Source of the DNA: Flavobacteriaceae bacterium
GTDB taxonomy: Bacteria; Bacteroidota; Bacteroidia; Flavobacteriales; Flavobacteriaceae
Reading direction: 5' to 3'
NCBI GenBank assembly: GCA_023141985.1
Contig: JAGLKH010000131.1
Coordinates: 1-21,846, forward strand
DNA length: 21,846 nucleotides
The notes under the pieces are model-generated. The model was not told the DNA's origin. It made no database searches and saw only the letters and a program-made list of their open reading frames with translations. This document shows, in pieces, positions 7,151 to 16,205 of the stretch. Made by a program: the position numbers and the translations under genes. How positions within the stretch are numbered: the stretch's first letter is position 1; the number at the start of each line of letters is the position of its first letter.

Positions 7151-7713
7151 TCATTATTCCACCCCCAAGGTTCATCAGGAGTTTCGACCGGTTTTGTTAA
7201 ATCAAAATGTATTCGAAAAACTCGTGATGTTCCTAAACGCCTTAAATTATATATGAACTCAGAATCATTAAGTGTTATCCACCACACATTTGTTGATGCT
7301 ACAGGAATTAAATTTGTTGTTTCTTCATCAGCAGGAAAAATTTGAATAGTAGTTTGTCCAGAATTAGTTGTTTTACCTCCATACATAGTTACTTCATCTT
7401 CACTTCCATCCTTGTGTCTATGATCATGTTTTAGTGTAATACGATCATCTTTATAAGTTAATACCCAAGTTCTTGACTTATCGTCTCCCACAAAAAAAGG
7501 AATCTTAATAACATTCTCATTACACAAACGTACATGCATTATCAATTTTTTACCTCCAAATTGCTTGTCATTTTCAGGTAATTCAAGCGTGCCTTCAAAG
7601 GTTTTTCCACAAAGGTCTTGTAGTGAATTCCAAAACTGTTCTGCACCACTCTTCTCTTGTGAGAATGACACTGTAAAACAGACTAATAAGAGAAGTGTTA
7701 TTATTTTTTTCAT
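7147..7713 (-). CDS. Conserved secreted protein of unknown function
   Basis: The 188-residue protein begins with a signal peptide (MKKIITLLLLVCFTVSFS, 1-18). The mature part contains two cysteines (in LCGKTF and RLCNEN) that could pair. Its motifs are GDDKSRTWVLTYKDDRI, LKHDHRHKDGSEDEVTMYGG (rich in charged and histidine residues), and a C-terminus TKPVETPDEPWGWNND. I recognise this as a recurring conserved hypothetical family with a mostly beta, possibly lipocalin-like shape, but I know of no assigned function. No T9SS sorting domain or membrane segment is visible. It starts 38 bases after the recX stop on the same strand, so it is probably cotranscribed with recX; nothing in the protein explains that pairing. 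It ends within the decayed cupin gene. Confidence 0.8.
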   Translation of the reverse strand: MKKIITLLLLVCFTVSFSQEKSGAEQFWNSLQDLCGKTFEGTLELPENDKQFGGKKLIMHVRLCNENVIKIPFFVGDDKSRTWVLTYKDDRITLKHDHRHKDGSEDEVTMYGGKTTNSGQTTIQIFPADEETTNLIPVASTNVWWITLNDSEFIYNLRRLGTSRVFRIHFDLTKPVETPDEPWGWNND

Positions 7714-7751
7714 CTATTCAGAATTTTAATTTAAGTGTTGAAAGTTAACTA

Positions 7752-8225
7752 TTATTTTATCAACTCATTTACCTTTTCATAAACCAAATGGCTTTCCCAA
7801 CCACGATACAATAAATAATCTATAAGTTTTTTCTTTTTCCTCCATTTGTCACTTTCCTTTATAGAAATAGCTTTTTTTTCGGCTAAGTCATTAAAAACTT
7901 CGATATACTCAGTGCTAGTTATTTGGCTTATTGCTAAATAAATATTATGTTTGGAAATATCTTTTTTCTTTAGTTCTAAAGTTAATCGATATTTTCCCCA
8001 TTTTTTTACTCTAAACTTACCGCTTACAAATGTTTTGGCAAAACGTTCTTCATTAAGAAAGTTATGCTCTAAAAGATGTACAATTATTTTGTCTATGGCA
8101 TCGGGAATCATATGCATTCCCTTTAATTTTTGCCGTACCTCTTGGTGACAGCGCTCTTGATAAGCACAATAATTTTGAAGTTTTAATAGCGCTTCATCAA
8201 CAGTATATGTTTTACGATTATACAT
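7752..8225 (-). CDS. recX: RecX, regulator of RecA
   Basis: RecX binds RecA filaments in the cytoplasm and modulates recombination and the SOS response. The 157-residue protein shows the three-repeat helical pattern of the family: DEALLKLQNYCAYQERCHQEVRQKL near the N-terminus, HLLEHNFLNEERFAKTFVSGKFRVKKWGKYRLTLEL in the middle, and KKKLIDYLLYRGWESHLVYEKV at the end. I prefer the ATG at 8225 (MYNRKTYTVDEAL) over an ATG six codons upstream at 8243, since flavobacterial RecX proteins usually begin with this MYN-type sequence. recA is not in the window. A secreted-protein gene follows 38 bases downstream. The gene is divergent from the T9SS cargo gene, with a strong inverted repeat between them. 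Confidence 0.92.
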   Translation of the reverse strand: MYNRKTYTVDEALLKLQNYCAYQERCHQEVRQKLKGMHMIPDAIDKIIVHLLEHNFLNEERFAKTFVSGKFRVKKWGKYRLTLELKKKDISKHNIYLAISQITSTEYIEVFNDLAEKKAISIKESDKWRKKKKLIDYLLYRGWESHLVYEKVNELIK

Positions 8226-8256
8226 ATTGCAAAATAGCAACAATATGTTAATAAAT

Positions 8257-8295
8257 GAAACCTTGCAACTACTTGATTTATATTTGCAAGGTTTC
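8257..8295. repeat. Perfect 12-base inverted repeat in the recX / secreted-protein intergenic region
   Basis: GAAACCTTGCAA (8257-8268) and its exact reverse complement TTGCAAGGTTTC (8284-8295) flank a 15-base AT-rich centre. The two genes on either side point away from it, so it terminates neither. The right arm overlaps a TAnnTTTG element at 8279-8286. It could be an operator for a dimeric regulator, a leader hairpin, or a small dispersed palindrome. Confidence 0.85.
8279..8286 (+). promoter_or_regulatory. Candidate -7 promoter element of the T9SS cargo gene, inside the inverted repeat
   Basis: TATATTTG fits TAnnTTTG and lies 35 bases before the ATG at 8322. There is no TTTG 19-21 bases upstream. 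The last three bases belong to the right arm of the 12-base inverted repeat, so a protein bound there would compete with RNA polymerase. Confidence 0.4.
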
Positions 8296-8321
8296 CTAAA
8301 AAATAAAAAAGATTACTCCCT

Positions 8322-10706
8322 ATGATTAAGAAATACTCCCTCGTATTAATAACTTTCTTATATTCAGTTTTTTATAGTTTTGGACAAGAAATAGCATCAT
8401 TTAGTTCTGTTAACGATATAGCTTGTAGTGGCATTATAACTAGTGATATAAACTTAACTGCAACAGGAATATGTAGAGGTTTTGGAATAAACTATAAAAA
8501 TGGTCAAAACTATAATTCTAAAGATTGGACCATAAATTCTACTATTGACTCTAATGATTATATAGAATGGTCTATAACACCTAACATTGGTTATGAAATC
8601 AATTTATCCACATTAGATATAGGATATAGTAGAAACCCTCAAGGTCCTACAATGACGGAAATTCAAGTTGATTTTGGTACTGGTTTTATAACTGTTTTTA
8701 ATGATGCAGCGGTAAATGCAGGTGGAGAAAATAATACAGGTATAGATCTATCGGCATATACAAATATCTCAAGTACAATCACATTTAGACTATATGCCTA
8801 TAATGCTTCTCATACTAATGGCTCTTTTACTGTTGAAGAACATACACTAACTAATAAAGGCATTATTATTAATGGCACTATAACTCCCATTCCATGCTCA
8901 AGCACAACAACCTGGAATGGCTCTTCTTGGGATAATGGCACTCCTAGCATAAATACCTTTGTAATTATTGACGGTAATTATGATACAACAACAAGCGGAA
9001 GCTTTGAAGCGTGTAATTTAGTTATTAATGCTGGTAATGAATTAAATGTTAGAAATAGCACCTATGTTAAAGTTCAAAATAATGTAGTAGTAGATGGGAC
9101 AATAGTAGTACAAACTCAAGGTGCTTTCGTTCAAGTTGATGATTTAGGAACTTTTATAGTTAATTCAGGAGGTTCTTCCAGTGTTATTAAAGTGACTTCC
9201 AATTTAGAAGATTGGCTTGAATATACCTATTGGAGTTCTCCTGTTAATAATCAAACAGTAGAAAATGCTTTTCCAAATACGCCCACTAACCGACGATTTT
9301 GGTTTAATGCTCAAAATTACTTAGATGAAACTAAAGAAATTTATAACAATAATACGGCTATAAATGGCCAAGATGATATTGACGATAATGGCGATGATTG
9401 GCAAATTGCCTCTGGAGTTATGTCTGAAGGATTAGGTTATGCCGCTACATCTTCATTATTAGGGCCTTCTTTCCCTCGACAGGATCAAGCTACATTTACA
9501 GGAGAGTTTCATACTGGTGATGTAACTGTTTCAGTATATAAAAATGATCTTGAATCTCAAGATATTAATTGGAATTTAATAGGAAATCCATATCCCTCTG
9601 CAATTAGTGCAGATGATTTTTTAACTGAGAATGTAAGTGCTTTAGATGAAAATGTTCCTTTTGGCGGGGCAATAGTGGGTGCTATTTTCTTGTGGTCACA
9701 AAATACACCCCCATCACGTTATAATAATGGTAATGGAAAATTCAACTTTGCACAATCGGATTATGCTATAATAAATTTGACAACTGAAATAGCAGGTGGC
9801 GATGGGATTACACCTAACAGGTTTATCCCTTCTGGTCAAGGTTTTTTTATCGCATATGATCATGCAGCAGCAGGAACAGAAATTTCTCCGGGGTCTGATA
9901 TAAAAGAAAGTACTATAAAATTTACAAATAGTATGCGTGTGGCTGACGCAACCAGCAATAGCCAGTTTTTTAGAGGAACTCGTGATCTTGATAATAAACT
10001 ATGGATAAATTTAACTTCAGATAACGGTGTTTTTAGCCAAATTGCTATAGCTTATGTTGATGGAGCTACCCGTAGATATGATGGTTCGGCTTATGATACT
10101 AAACGAATTTCTTCAATACCTAGGGCTGCTACAATTTACACAAAGATAAATGGTGAAAAAGATAGAAGTTTTGCGATTCAAACCAAATCACCTGCAAACT
10201 TAACCCTTAACGAGGTTATTCATCTTGGGTTTAAAACAGAAATAAGTATCCCAACATTATACAAATTTTCTATACCAAAATTAGAGGGTTCTTTTTTAGA
10301 AACTAACAACATATATGTAAAAGATAAATTGTTAAATAAAGTACATAACTTACTGGATTCTGATTATTCATTTACTTCGGAAACTGGAGAATTTAATAAG
10401 AGATTTGAAATTGTTTTTAAAGCAAAATCTAACTCTTTTGAAAGAATAGCGGAAAATCAAAAAACGTTAAATAGTCTGAAAATTATAGAACATCTTGATG
10501 GAAATGTAGAGTTTACATTAAATAGTGCTTTTGACTTGAAAAAAATTAAAATCTTAGATTTTCAAGGGAAAATGATTTATAATTTAAATGCTGATGGGCG
10601 TTCAAAAGTATTTAATCTTTCAAACTTAAAACAAGCTGTTTATATTGCTCAAGTTGAATTGTCGAATGGATCAATTATTACTGAAAAATTGATAAAAAGA
10701 AAGTAG
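8322..10706 (+). CDS. Large secreted protein with T9SS type A sorting domain
   Basis: The 794-residue protein starts with a signal peptide (about 1-21, ending FYSFG before QEIA). A first beta-sandwich-like region (about 25-188) contains a CSG...CRG pair. A TTTWNGSSWDNGTPS linker (195-209) then leads to a repetitive beta-solenoid-like stretch with strands such as NLVINAGNELNV and NNVVVDGTIVV (about 210-290). A long middle region includes an acidic, possibly calcium-binding DDIDDNGDDW. The last 75 or so residues form a T9SS sorting domain (VEFTLNSAFDLKKIKILDFQGKM in pieces, then VYIAQVELSNGSIITEKLIKRK), which directs export across the outer membrane and surface attachment. No catalytic domain is recognised; adhesion or matrix roles are guesses. 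It stands alone and ends 1 base from the receptor gene on the other strand. Confidence 0.85.
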   Translation: MIKKYSLVLITFLYSVFYSFGQEIASFSSVNDIACSGIITSDINLTATGICRGFGINYKNGQNYNSKDWTINSTIDSNDYIEWSITPNIGYEINLSTLDIGYSRNPQGPTMTEIQVDFGTGFITVFNDAAVNAGGENNTGIDLSAYTNISSTITFRLYAYNASHTNGSFTVEEHTLTNKGIIINGTITPIPCSSTTTWNGSSWDNGTPSINTFVIIDGNYDTTTSGSFEACNLVINAGNELNVRNSTYVKVQNNVVVDGTIVVQTQGAFVQVDDLGTFIVNSGGSSSVIKVTSNLEDWLEYTYWSSPVNNQTVENAFPNTPTNRRFWFNAQNYLDETKEIYNNNTAINGQDDIDDNGDDWQIASGVMSEGLGYAATSSLLGPSFPRQDQATFTGEFHTGDVTVSVYKNDLESQDINWNLIGNPYPSAISADDFLTENVSALDENVPFGGAIVGAIFLWSQNTPPSRYNNGNGKFNFAQSDYAIINLTTEIAGGDGITPNRFIPSGQGFFIAYDHAAAGTEISPGSDIKESTIKFTNSMRVADATSNSQFFRGTRDLDNKLWINLTSDNGVFSQIAIAYVDGATRRYDGSAYDTKRISSIPRAATIYTKINGEKDRSFAIQTKSPANLTLNEVIHLGFKTEISIPTLYKFSIPKLEGSFLETNNIYVKDKLLNKVHNLLDSDYSFTSETGEFNKRFEIVFKAKSNSFERIAENQKTLNSLKIIEHLDGNVEFTLNSAFDLKKIKILDFQGKMIYNLNADGRSKVFNLSNLKQAVYIAQVELSNGSIITEKLIKRK

Positions 10707-10723
10707 TTTACAAACTATACTTT
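10700..10723. terminator. Possible weak bidirectional hairpin at a convergent junction
   Basis: AAAGTAGTTT (10700-10709) can pair imperfectly with AAACTATACTTT (10712-10723), with a two-base bulge. Both stop codons, TAG of the cargo gene and the leftward TAA of the receptor gene, lie inside it. The stem is short and AT-rich, so this is only a tentative terminator. Confidence 0.3.
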
Positions 10724-13110
10724 AAGGTTAAAATAAAGTTTATCCCAGGAGCAGAAATCCCAGAAGAATAAGTTCTATAACGTTGGTTAGTAATATTCTC
10801 TAATGTTGCTATTATAGATGCTTGTTTATTTATTTGATATTGTGACCTGAAATTAAGGGTGTACCAAGATGGTGAATAAGGATTCCCATTCTTATCTTTA
10901 GTATATATGTAAGTTTTTTCAATCTCCGAAGGCGCTAATTGATTAAATGATAGTTCTGCATTATAGTTTAAATATGCATCAAACTTTAACTTGTTCATTT
11001 CCCAAATAAAATGAGTATTCCCAAAACTTGGTGCGACGTGTCGAATTGGCACTTCAATTCCTTCATCTTTTTCTGTTCCATCAACAACACTATATTGTGA
11101 GCTCAATTTAAAATACTCAGAAAAATTAATTTTTATTCCTGCTTCAAAACCATAAATCCAAGCTTTAGAAGCATTTTGGATGGCTTGTACATTACTCAAT
11201 TCACCATCATAAATAATTTCAGTTTCGCCATTAATATTAAAATCTCGTCGAACTAAAGCATTATCTAAATACGTATAGTAAGTAGCAAAATCAATGATCA
11301 CAGCTTCGTTAAAATTTAAAGTTAGGCCGAGTTCTCCTCCATAAGCATATTCTGGTTTTAAATTTGCATTAGGCACAACCACTGAGCCAGGTTCTGAATC
11401 AAAAATTTTACCTATATCGTCTATATTTGGTGCTCTAAACGCAGTTGAAGCATTAAACTTCCATTGCAATGTGTTATTTGGAGTCCAGCTTATTCCAGCA
11501 GTTCCTGTTAATGCTCCTGTATTTATATTGGCATCATTAAAAGAAAGATCTAAAAAAGTATTATTATCATTTAAATCTGCATTAATAAAAATAGCATTAT
11601 ATCTAATCCCAGATTGTAGAGTGAATTTTTTGTTTGGTTTAAATTTATAACTCATATAAGCTGCAAGAGATTGCCACATAGATCCATCTGGATACCTCGA
11701 TGCAATTTGTTGTTTTATGTTATTGGTTATGTTTTCTTCTCCTCCTTTAGACCCAATAGTATTATAAATATATTCTGCTCCATAAAACAATTTAGAAGTT
11801 TCTGAAAGTGATTTTTCAAAATCAAAATTAGCTGATATTGCATCTACGCTTTCTTCTCGAGTCCTTCTTATTTCAGAATTTAAATCTCTGTCGTTTCGAC
11901 TTTCTTGAAAATTTTGAAATGCAGCAGTTACTTTAATCTTATCATACAAGTTAGAATTACTACTATATTTTGTAATTTGTAAATTACCTAAAAACCAACG
12001 TTGTGGGCCATAGAACCATTCAGCAGATTTTAGTTCATCTCCACTATAACGTAATAGCCTATCGTACCTAGGATAATCAGAAGTTGTTGAATAATGCAAT
12101 CCTAAATCGAAGCTCAATGTTTCACTTGCTTTATAATGAATTTTTTCAAGAAAGTTAATTTGATTATACCCTGTTCTTTTTTGAATTCTAGGATTCTCAT
12201 TTTGCATGATAATGTCCTGCCCATTTACATTTTTAACATATTCTGGCCTTAAATAATCCTCTGGGCCGAATTTTCCCATTTTTAAATCATCAAAATCTGT
12301 AAAACTTACGCTTGTTAAAAAAGCCCATTTTTTAAATCCTAAATTAAAGTCTAAATGTTCGGTCTTTTCTTTACTTGCACTTGAGTATCTTAAAATTGCA
12401 TTCCCTTCAAAAAATAAAGAATCTGACTCTGATAATCTAGGTTTTTGTGTATAGAAATTCATTACTCCTCCAATGGCATCACTGCCATAAATCACCGAAC
12501 CTGCTCCAAGAATTATTTCGGTATTTTGAATTGCAAAAGGATCTATAGAAATTACATTTTGTACGTTTCCTCCTCTAAAAATAGCATTATTCATTCTTAC
12601 ACCATCAACAGAAAGTAATAGCCTATTCGTAGAAAATCCTCTAATTAAAGGACTGCCTCCTCCTAATTGACTTTTTTGTATAAATACTTGACCACTGTTT
12701 TGCAATAAATCTGCACTCGTTTGCGGATTTGCGAATAAGATGTTTTTTGAATTAATACTTAATATTTTTTGCGGTACTTCTTTTCTACTCTGTTCAAACT
12801 TTGAGGCTGAAATCACTATTTTATCTAAATCTTGTGCTTTCATTATTAAGTAAATTACTTTTGGAACCTCCGATTTAATAAAAGATAATTTAAAATGTGA
12901 TATATGTTGAAAAATTATTTTCTCATTGTCATTAAAAAAATTTAAAGAAACTTTTCCATCAAGATCAGATATAAAACTTTTTGTTTTTGAGCTATTAAAT
13001 ACAGCTACTCCACTTATAGGTTCGTTAGAAGATTCGTCTAAAATTGTAACCTCTTGAGCGTATGTAACAAAAAGAGTCAGGCATGAAATAAAAACAAATA
13101 GGTACTTCAT
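10708..13110 (-). CDS. TonB-dependent receptor, HmuR/hemoglobin-receptor-like, with carboxypeptidase-regulatory-like domain
   Basis: The 800-residue protein has a signal peptide (1-18). A CarboxypepD_reg-like beta-sandwich follows at about 20-92 (VTILDESSNEPISGVAVFNS), typical of Bacteroidota receptors. The plug spans about 97-225: VISASKFEQSRKEVPQKI, then GGGSPLIRGFSTNR (150-163), VDGVRMNNAIFR (168-179) and GAGSVIYGSDAIGGVM (202-217). These plug motifs resemble the hemoglobin/heme receptor group. The barrel continues to the C-terminus (INFILTLKYSL). Heme or iron uptake is a reasonable inference, but no heme-binding partner, HmuY or ABC importer is adjacent. The gene starts 2 bases after the recO stop, so it is very likely the last gene of the porZ-recO operon. 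Start codon ATG 13110. Confidence 0.87.
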   Translation of the reverse strand: MKYLFVFISCLTLFVTYAQEVTILDESSNEPISGVAVFNSSKTKSFISDLDGKVSLNFFNDNEKIIFQHISHFKLSFIKSEVPKVIYLIMKAQDLDKIVISASKFEQSRKEVPQKILSINSKNILFANPQTSADLLQNSGQVFIQKSQLGGGSPLIRGFSTNRLLLSVDGVRMNNAIFRGGNVQNVISIDPFAIQNTEIILGAGSVIYGSDAIGGVMNFYTQKPRLSESDSLFFEGNAILRYSSASKEKTEHLDFNLGFKKWAFLTSVSFTDFDDLKMGKFGPEDYLRPEYVKNVNGQDIIMQNENPRIQKRTGYNQINFLEKIHYKASETLSFDLGLHYSTTSDYPRYDRLLRYSGDELKSAEWFYGPQRWFLGNLQITKYSSNSNLYDKIKVTAAFQNFQESRNDRDLNSEIRRTREESVDAISANFDFEKSLSETSKLFYGAEYIYNTIGSKGGEENITNNIKQQIASRYPDGSMWQSLAAYMSYKFKPNKKFTLQSGIRYNAIFINADLNDNNTFLDLSFNDANINTGALTGTAGISWTPNNTLQWKFNASTAFRAPNIDDIGKIFDSEPGSVVVPNANLKPEYAYGGELGLTLNFNEAVIIDFATYYTYLDNALVRRDFNINGETEIIYDGELSNVQAIQNASKAWIYGFEAGIKINFSEYFKLSSQYSVVDGTEKDEGIEVPIRHVAPSFGNTHFIWEMNKLKFDAYLNYNAELSFNQLAPSEIEKTYIYTKDKNGNPYSPSWYTLNFRSQYQINKQASIIATLENITNQRYRTYSSGISAPGINFILTLKYSL

Positions 13111-13112
13111 TA

Positions 13113-13832
13113 TTAGCTAAAAACTTGATTTAAAACTGTTAACGATTTAGGTGTTTTAAAACCGTCCAAATGTAGTTTAAAATAGAGTAAAATCATATCT
13201 AAAAATTCTCGTTTTTGGTTGGTATTAATATCGAGAATCTTATCTACATCAAAATTTATGCCCAACAGTTGTTTTAAGACCCTTAAATTTTCTCCGGAAA
13301 CACAATATTTATTTGTGTGTGTGTGTTGAAATCTTCCTTCTTGAAGATTAAAAACCTTTGCATTATTTAGTGTATTATCTGGGTAAAACCCAAGGTATTT
13401 AGTAAGTTCTATTAAAAACAATAAATGAAAATTTGTATTTGTTTCGTTCTCATCAAACCAAATTAGTGAAGTTTCAAGAAAATTATATAACACTAAGTTT
13501 TGCTCTTCTTCCTTTAAAATATTTGTCAAAATTTCGGAAAGGAATATAACAATTGCGCTCTTTTTAATGTTTGTATGTAAAGTTGAGTAGTTATGCTGAA
13601 GCTTTAGGTCCTTTAAATATTGTAAAGACCTGCTATCCTTATGATCTGCTTGTATTTCTAATAAAGTTAATAATTGGAAGTAAGCGAGTTTAAATTTCCC
13701 TTTTTTGGTTTTAATTACATTTTTTAGCAAATAACTTATAACACCAAATTTTTGGGTATAACACTTTACTATTAAATCGTAATCTTTATATCTTAATTTC
13801 GAAATTACTATTGCTTTTGTAGAGACAAGCAT
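13113..13832 (-). CDS. recO: RecO, recombination mediator protein
   Basis: RecO works with RecR (and RecF) to load RecA on SSB-coated single-stranded DNA for gap repair. The 239-residue protein shows the N-terminal OB-fold (MLVSTKAIVISKLRYKDYDLIVKCYT then GVISYLLKNV, residues 1-80), followed by a helical bundle typical of the family. The four-cysteine zinc site of many RecO proteins is not visible: only isolated cysteines such as the one in NKYCVSG remain, as is common in Bacteroidota. Its ATG (13832-13830) shares one base with the TAA stop of porZ (TAATG), which suggests translational coupling. A (TG)6 tract lies within the coding region. The receptor gene follows after 2 bases. Confidence 0.92.
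   Translation of the reverse strand: MLVSTKAIVISKLRYKDYDLIVKCYTQKFGVISYLLKNVIKTKKGKFKLAYFQLLTLLEIQADHKDSRSLQYLKDLKLQHNYSTLHTNIKKSAIVIFLSEILTNILKEEEQNLVLYNFLETSLIWFDENETNTNFHLLFLIELTKYLGFYPDNTLNNAKVFNLQEGRFQHTHTNKYCVSGENLRVLKQLLGINFDVDKILDINTNQKREFLDMILLYFKLHLDGFKTPKSLTVLNQVFS
13314..13326. repeat. Dinucleotide (TG)6 tract inside recO
   Basis: The plus strand reads TGTGTGTGTGTGT; on the coding strand it encodes His-Thr-His-Thr within the QHTHTNKYC segment of RecO. Such a tract can slip by 2 bases and shift the frame. With six units the expected rate is low, so it is listed as a repeat and not as a proven phase-variation switch. Confidence 0.8.
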
Positions 13833-16186
13833 TATCTAACTATCATTAATTTTAAAACCCTGGTTTCGAAGGTATCTAAATCTGATAACATAACTAAGTA
13901 CACTCCAGATGCTACAGCATTGTTAGCTAAATTTTTCCCGTTCCAATATGCTGTCCCACCATCTATTTCTAAATTATAGCCTTTATGTCTTAAATTTCTT
14001 CTGGATTCGGCTTCGGCAACAAGGTTTCCTTCAATATCCGTAATTTTTATATTTACGTTTTCACTAATATCCTTTATTTTTACTTTTTCATCAACAGTAT
14101 TAAAATTAGGCCGAACCGGATTAGGGTAAATATAAGCATTAGATAAATTTTCTTGTGGTGAAGAACTCCCTGAACTAAAGGACAATAACCCTCTATCTGT
14201 GGCAATATAAACTAAACCTTTTCCATCATCGATGGATACATCATTTATATTATTTGAGGGTAAAGGCGAATTATCTTTTGTAAAATGATATATCGTTTCT
14301 TGACCGTTTGGTGAAAAATAAAATAACCCTGCTCCAATTGTAGCTATCCATTTATTATTAGATCCATCAACTTTAATATCTGATATAAACTGCTGTTCTA
14401 AAAGTTCTTTTGGGATACCGTCTTCTAAAATTATTATTGCTTCTGAATTTACATTATCATCTGTGAAAAAATTTGAAGTGTTAAACAATACTCTTAGGCC
14501 TCTTATAGTTCCTATCCATAGCTGATTTCGATTGTCTAATGCTAATGCTTTTACGTAGTCAGATGGTAAATTCCCTTGATCTTCTTCTGTTATATTTTTA
14601 ATTAATGGATTTCCATTATTTTCCTTAAATCCAATTAATCCAAATTCATAGCTTCCTATCCATTTAGTTTCGTCATTATCTATAACTATCTCTCCATAAC
14701 CTAAATTATCAATAAGTCCATTTGGGATTAACTCGGTAAAGCTATAGGATTGCCACTGGTTATTACCAGGGTTAAAGGACTTTAAAGGCTTATCTATTCT
14801 GCTTGTTACAGTCCATAAAAGGCCATTCCTGTCAAAAACAGATGGGCCAACTCTTATGTCAACATAGCTTAGATCTGTTGGAAGGATTAACGATTCTAGC
14901 CCACTATTTAATTGGTTATGTAAAATTGTAGGAATGTCCTCATTAACTTCTAACAACCCACTAAAAAATGAGCTAATAAATACTTGATTTACATTTAAAG
15001 GGTTTACAGAAATCGCATTTAAAGATATTGCTCCAAAAATATCCTCAAAGGGCGTATTAATCCATTCGTTATTATTTAAATGACTAAATCCTCTCCTGTT
15101 TAAAGGATATGGGTTATAAAATAAATCGTATTCCCCATAAGATGCCCAAACATTACTAAAAGCAACTTGTATAGAAAAGGTATTGTTTTTTAAAGGACCG
15201 TCTGGATGAGTTTCAATAAACTCAGATGGGTTTTCAAATGTTGTTCTTAATACTCCAAAATCTTTAGTTCCAATATATATTCCTTCATTAGTAGATACTG
15301 AAGCCGTAAACTCGGTATTAAAATCTTGGTTAACTAATGGATTTGCTAATAAATTAAAAGTGCTGTCGTAAACAAATACCTTACTTTTTGTGGTTACCAC
15401 AAGGTTATTGTTTGAAGCCTTTAAATCTAATGGTGTGTTTGTATACGTAAATAATTCATTAAGAACATTATTACTTATTTCATAAATTCTATTGTTGAGG
15501 CTTGTCGTATATAGTTTATCTTCTAAAGCTTCAATCCCTAAGAAATTTCCACTAACAATTTGTGTCCACTCCTGATAATCAATTAAAATATCACTACTTA
15601 ATGAAGCGCTTCTAATGCCACTACTTGTCATACAAGCCGCAAAAATATTATCTCCATAAACAGCAGTTTGTTTTACAATTATCTGTGTGCCTCCGTTTCC
15701 AATAAAAAAGGTATCTCCAAATTCTAAACGTTCTAAATCATAAACAGAAATTCCAAAGTCTGTAGAAATATATATTAATCCATTATACTCATTAAAATGA
15801 TTAATTCTCTTGCTACTTGATGGTATGGTCTGTTTTTCTAAAATATCTACAACAGAGAGAACTTCATTGTCTTGTTCAAAATATATTTCAATTAGTCCAT
15901 TTTCGTATCCAATAATTAGTTGTTCAAAGTCTTCACTGTAATGTATTGTAGATATAAACTCTCCAGATAACCCATTAATTGTAGAAATTGTATTTAACTC
16001 TAAAGTTTCTATATCATAGGTAAATATTGCATTTTCTGAAGCTGCATAGACTTTATTATTGCCCTGCACAACATCTTTTATATTTAAATAAGAAAAATGC
16101 CCTTCCCATAATGCTGAAAAATCTTGAGCATTAATAAAAAAAGAAAACATTACTAAACTTATAATGAATATAATTTTACTTTTCAT
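13832..16186 (-). CDS. porZ: PorZ, T9SS attachment-complex protein with beta-propellers
   Basis: PorZ belongs to the cell-surface attachment complex of type IX secretion (with PorU, PorV and PorQ) and helps deliver the anionic lipopolysaccharide to which cargo is linked. The 784-residue protein is close to the size of the Porphyromonas protein. After a signal peptide (1-20) comes the characteristic start WEGHFSYLNIKDVVQGNNKVYAA, with strand repeats such as IFTYDIETLEL. Two propeller domains follow, with repeated tryptophan-containing blades (NKWIATIGAGLFYF, LWIGTIRGLRVLF, TKWIGSYEFGLIGF). A type A sorting domain forms the last 90 or so residues (AYIYPNPVRPN... to ...FETRVLKLMIVR). It heads the leftward operon porZ-recO-receptor and overlaps recO by one base. 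The assignment rests on architecture, motif pattern and the recO neighbour. Confidence 0.85.
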   Translation of the reverse strand: MKSKIIFIISLVMFSFFINAQDFSALWEGHFSYLNIKDVVQGNNKVYAASENAIFTYDIETLELNTISTINGLSGEFISTIHYSEDFEQLIIGYENGLIEIYFEQDNEVLSVVDILEKQTIPSSSKRINHFNEYNGLIYISTDFGISVYDLERLEFGDTFFIGNGGTQIIVKQTAVYGDNIFAACMTSSGIRSASLSSDILIDYQEWTQIVSGNFLGIEALEDKLYTTSLNNRIYEISNNVLNELFTYTNTPLDLKASNNNLVVTTKSKVFVYDSTFNLLANPLVNQDFNTEFTASVSTNEGIYIGTKDFGVLRTTFENPSEFIETHPDGPLKNNTFSIQVAFSNVWASYGEYDLFYNPYPLNRRGFSHLNNNEWINTPFEDIFGAISLNAISVNPLNVNQVFISSFFSGLLEVNEDIPTILHNQLNSGLESLILPTDLSYVDIRVGPSVFDRNGLLWTVTSRIDKPLKSFNPGNNQWQSYSFTELIPNGLIDNLGYGEIVIDNDETKWIGSYEFGLIGFKENNGNPLIKNITEEDQGNLPSDYVKALALDNRNQLWIGTIRGLRVLFNTSNFFTDDNVNSEAIIILEDGIPKELLEQQFISDIKVDGSNNKWIATIGAGLFYFSPNGQETIYHFTKDNSPLPSNNINDVSIDDGKGLVYIATDRGLLSFSSGSSSPQENLSNAYIYPNPVRPNFNTVDEKVKIKDISENVNIKITDIEGNLVAEAESRRNLRHKGYNLEIDGGTAYWNGKNLANNAVASGVYLVMLSDLDTFETRVLKLMIVR

Positions 16187-16205
16187 TACATATACATTCT
16201 TTGTT

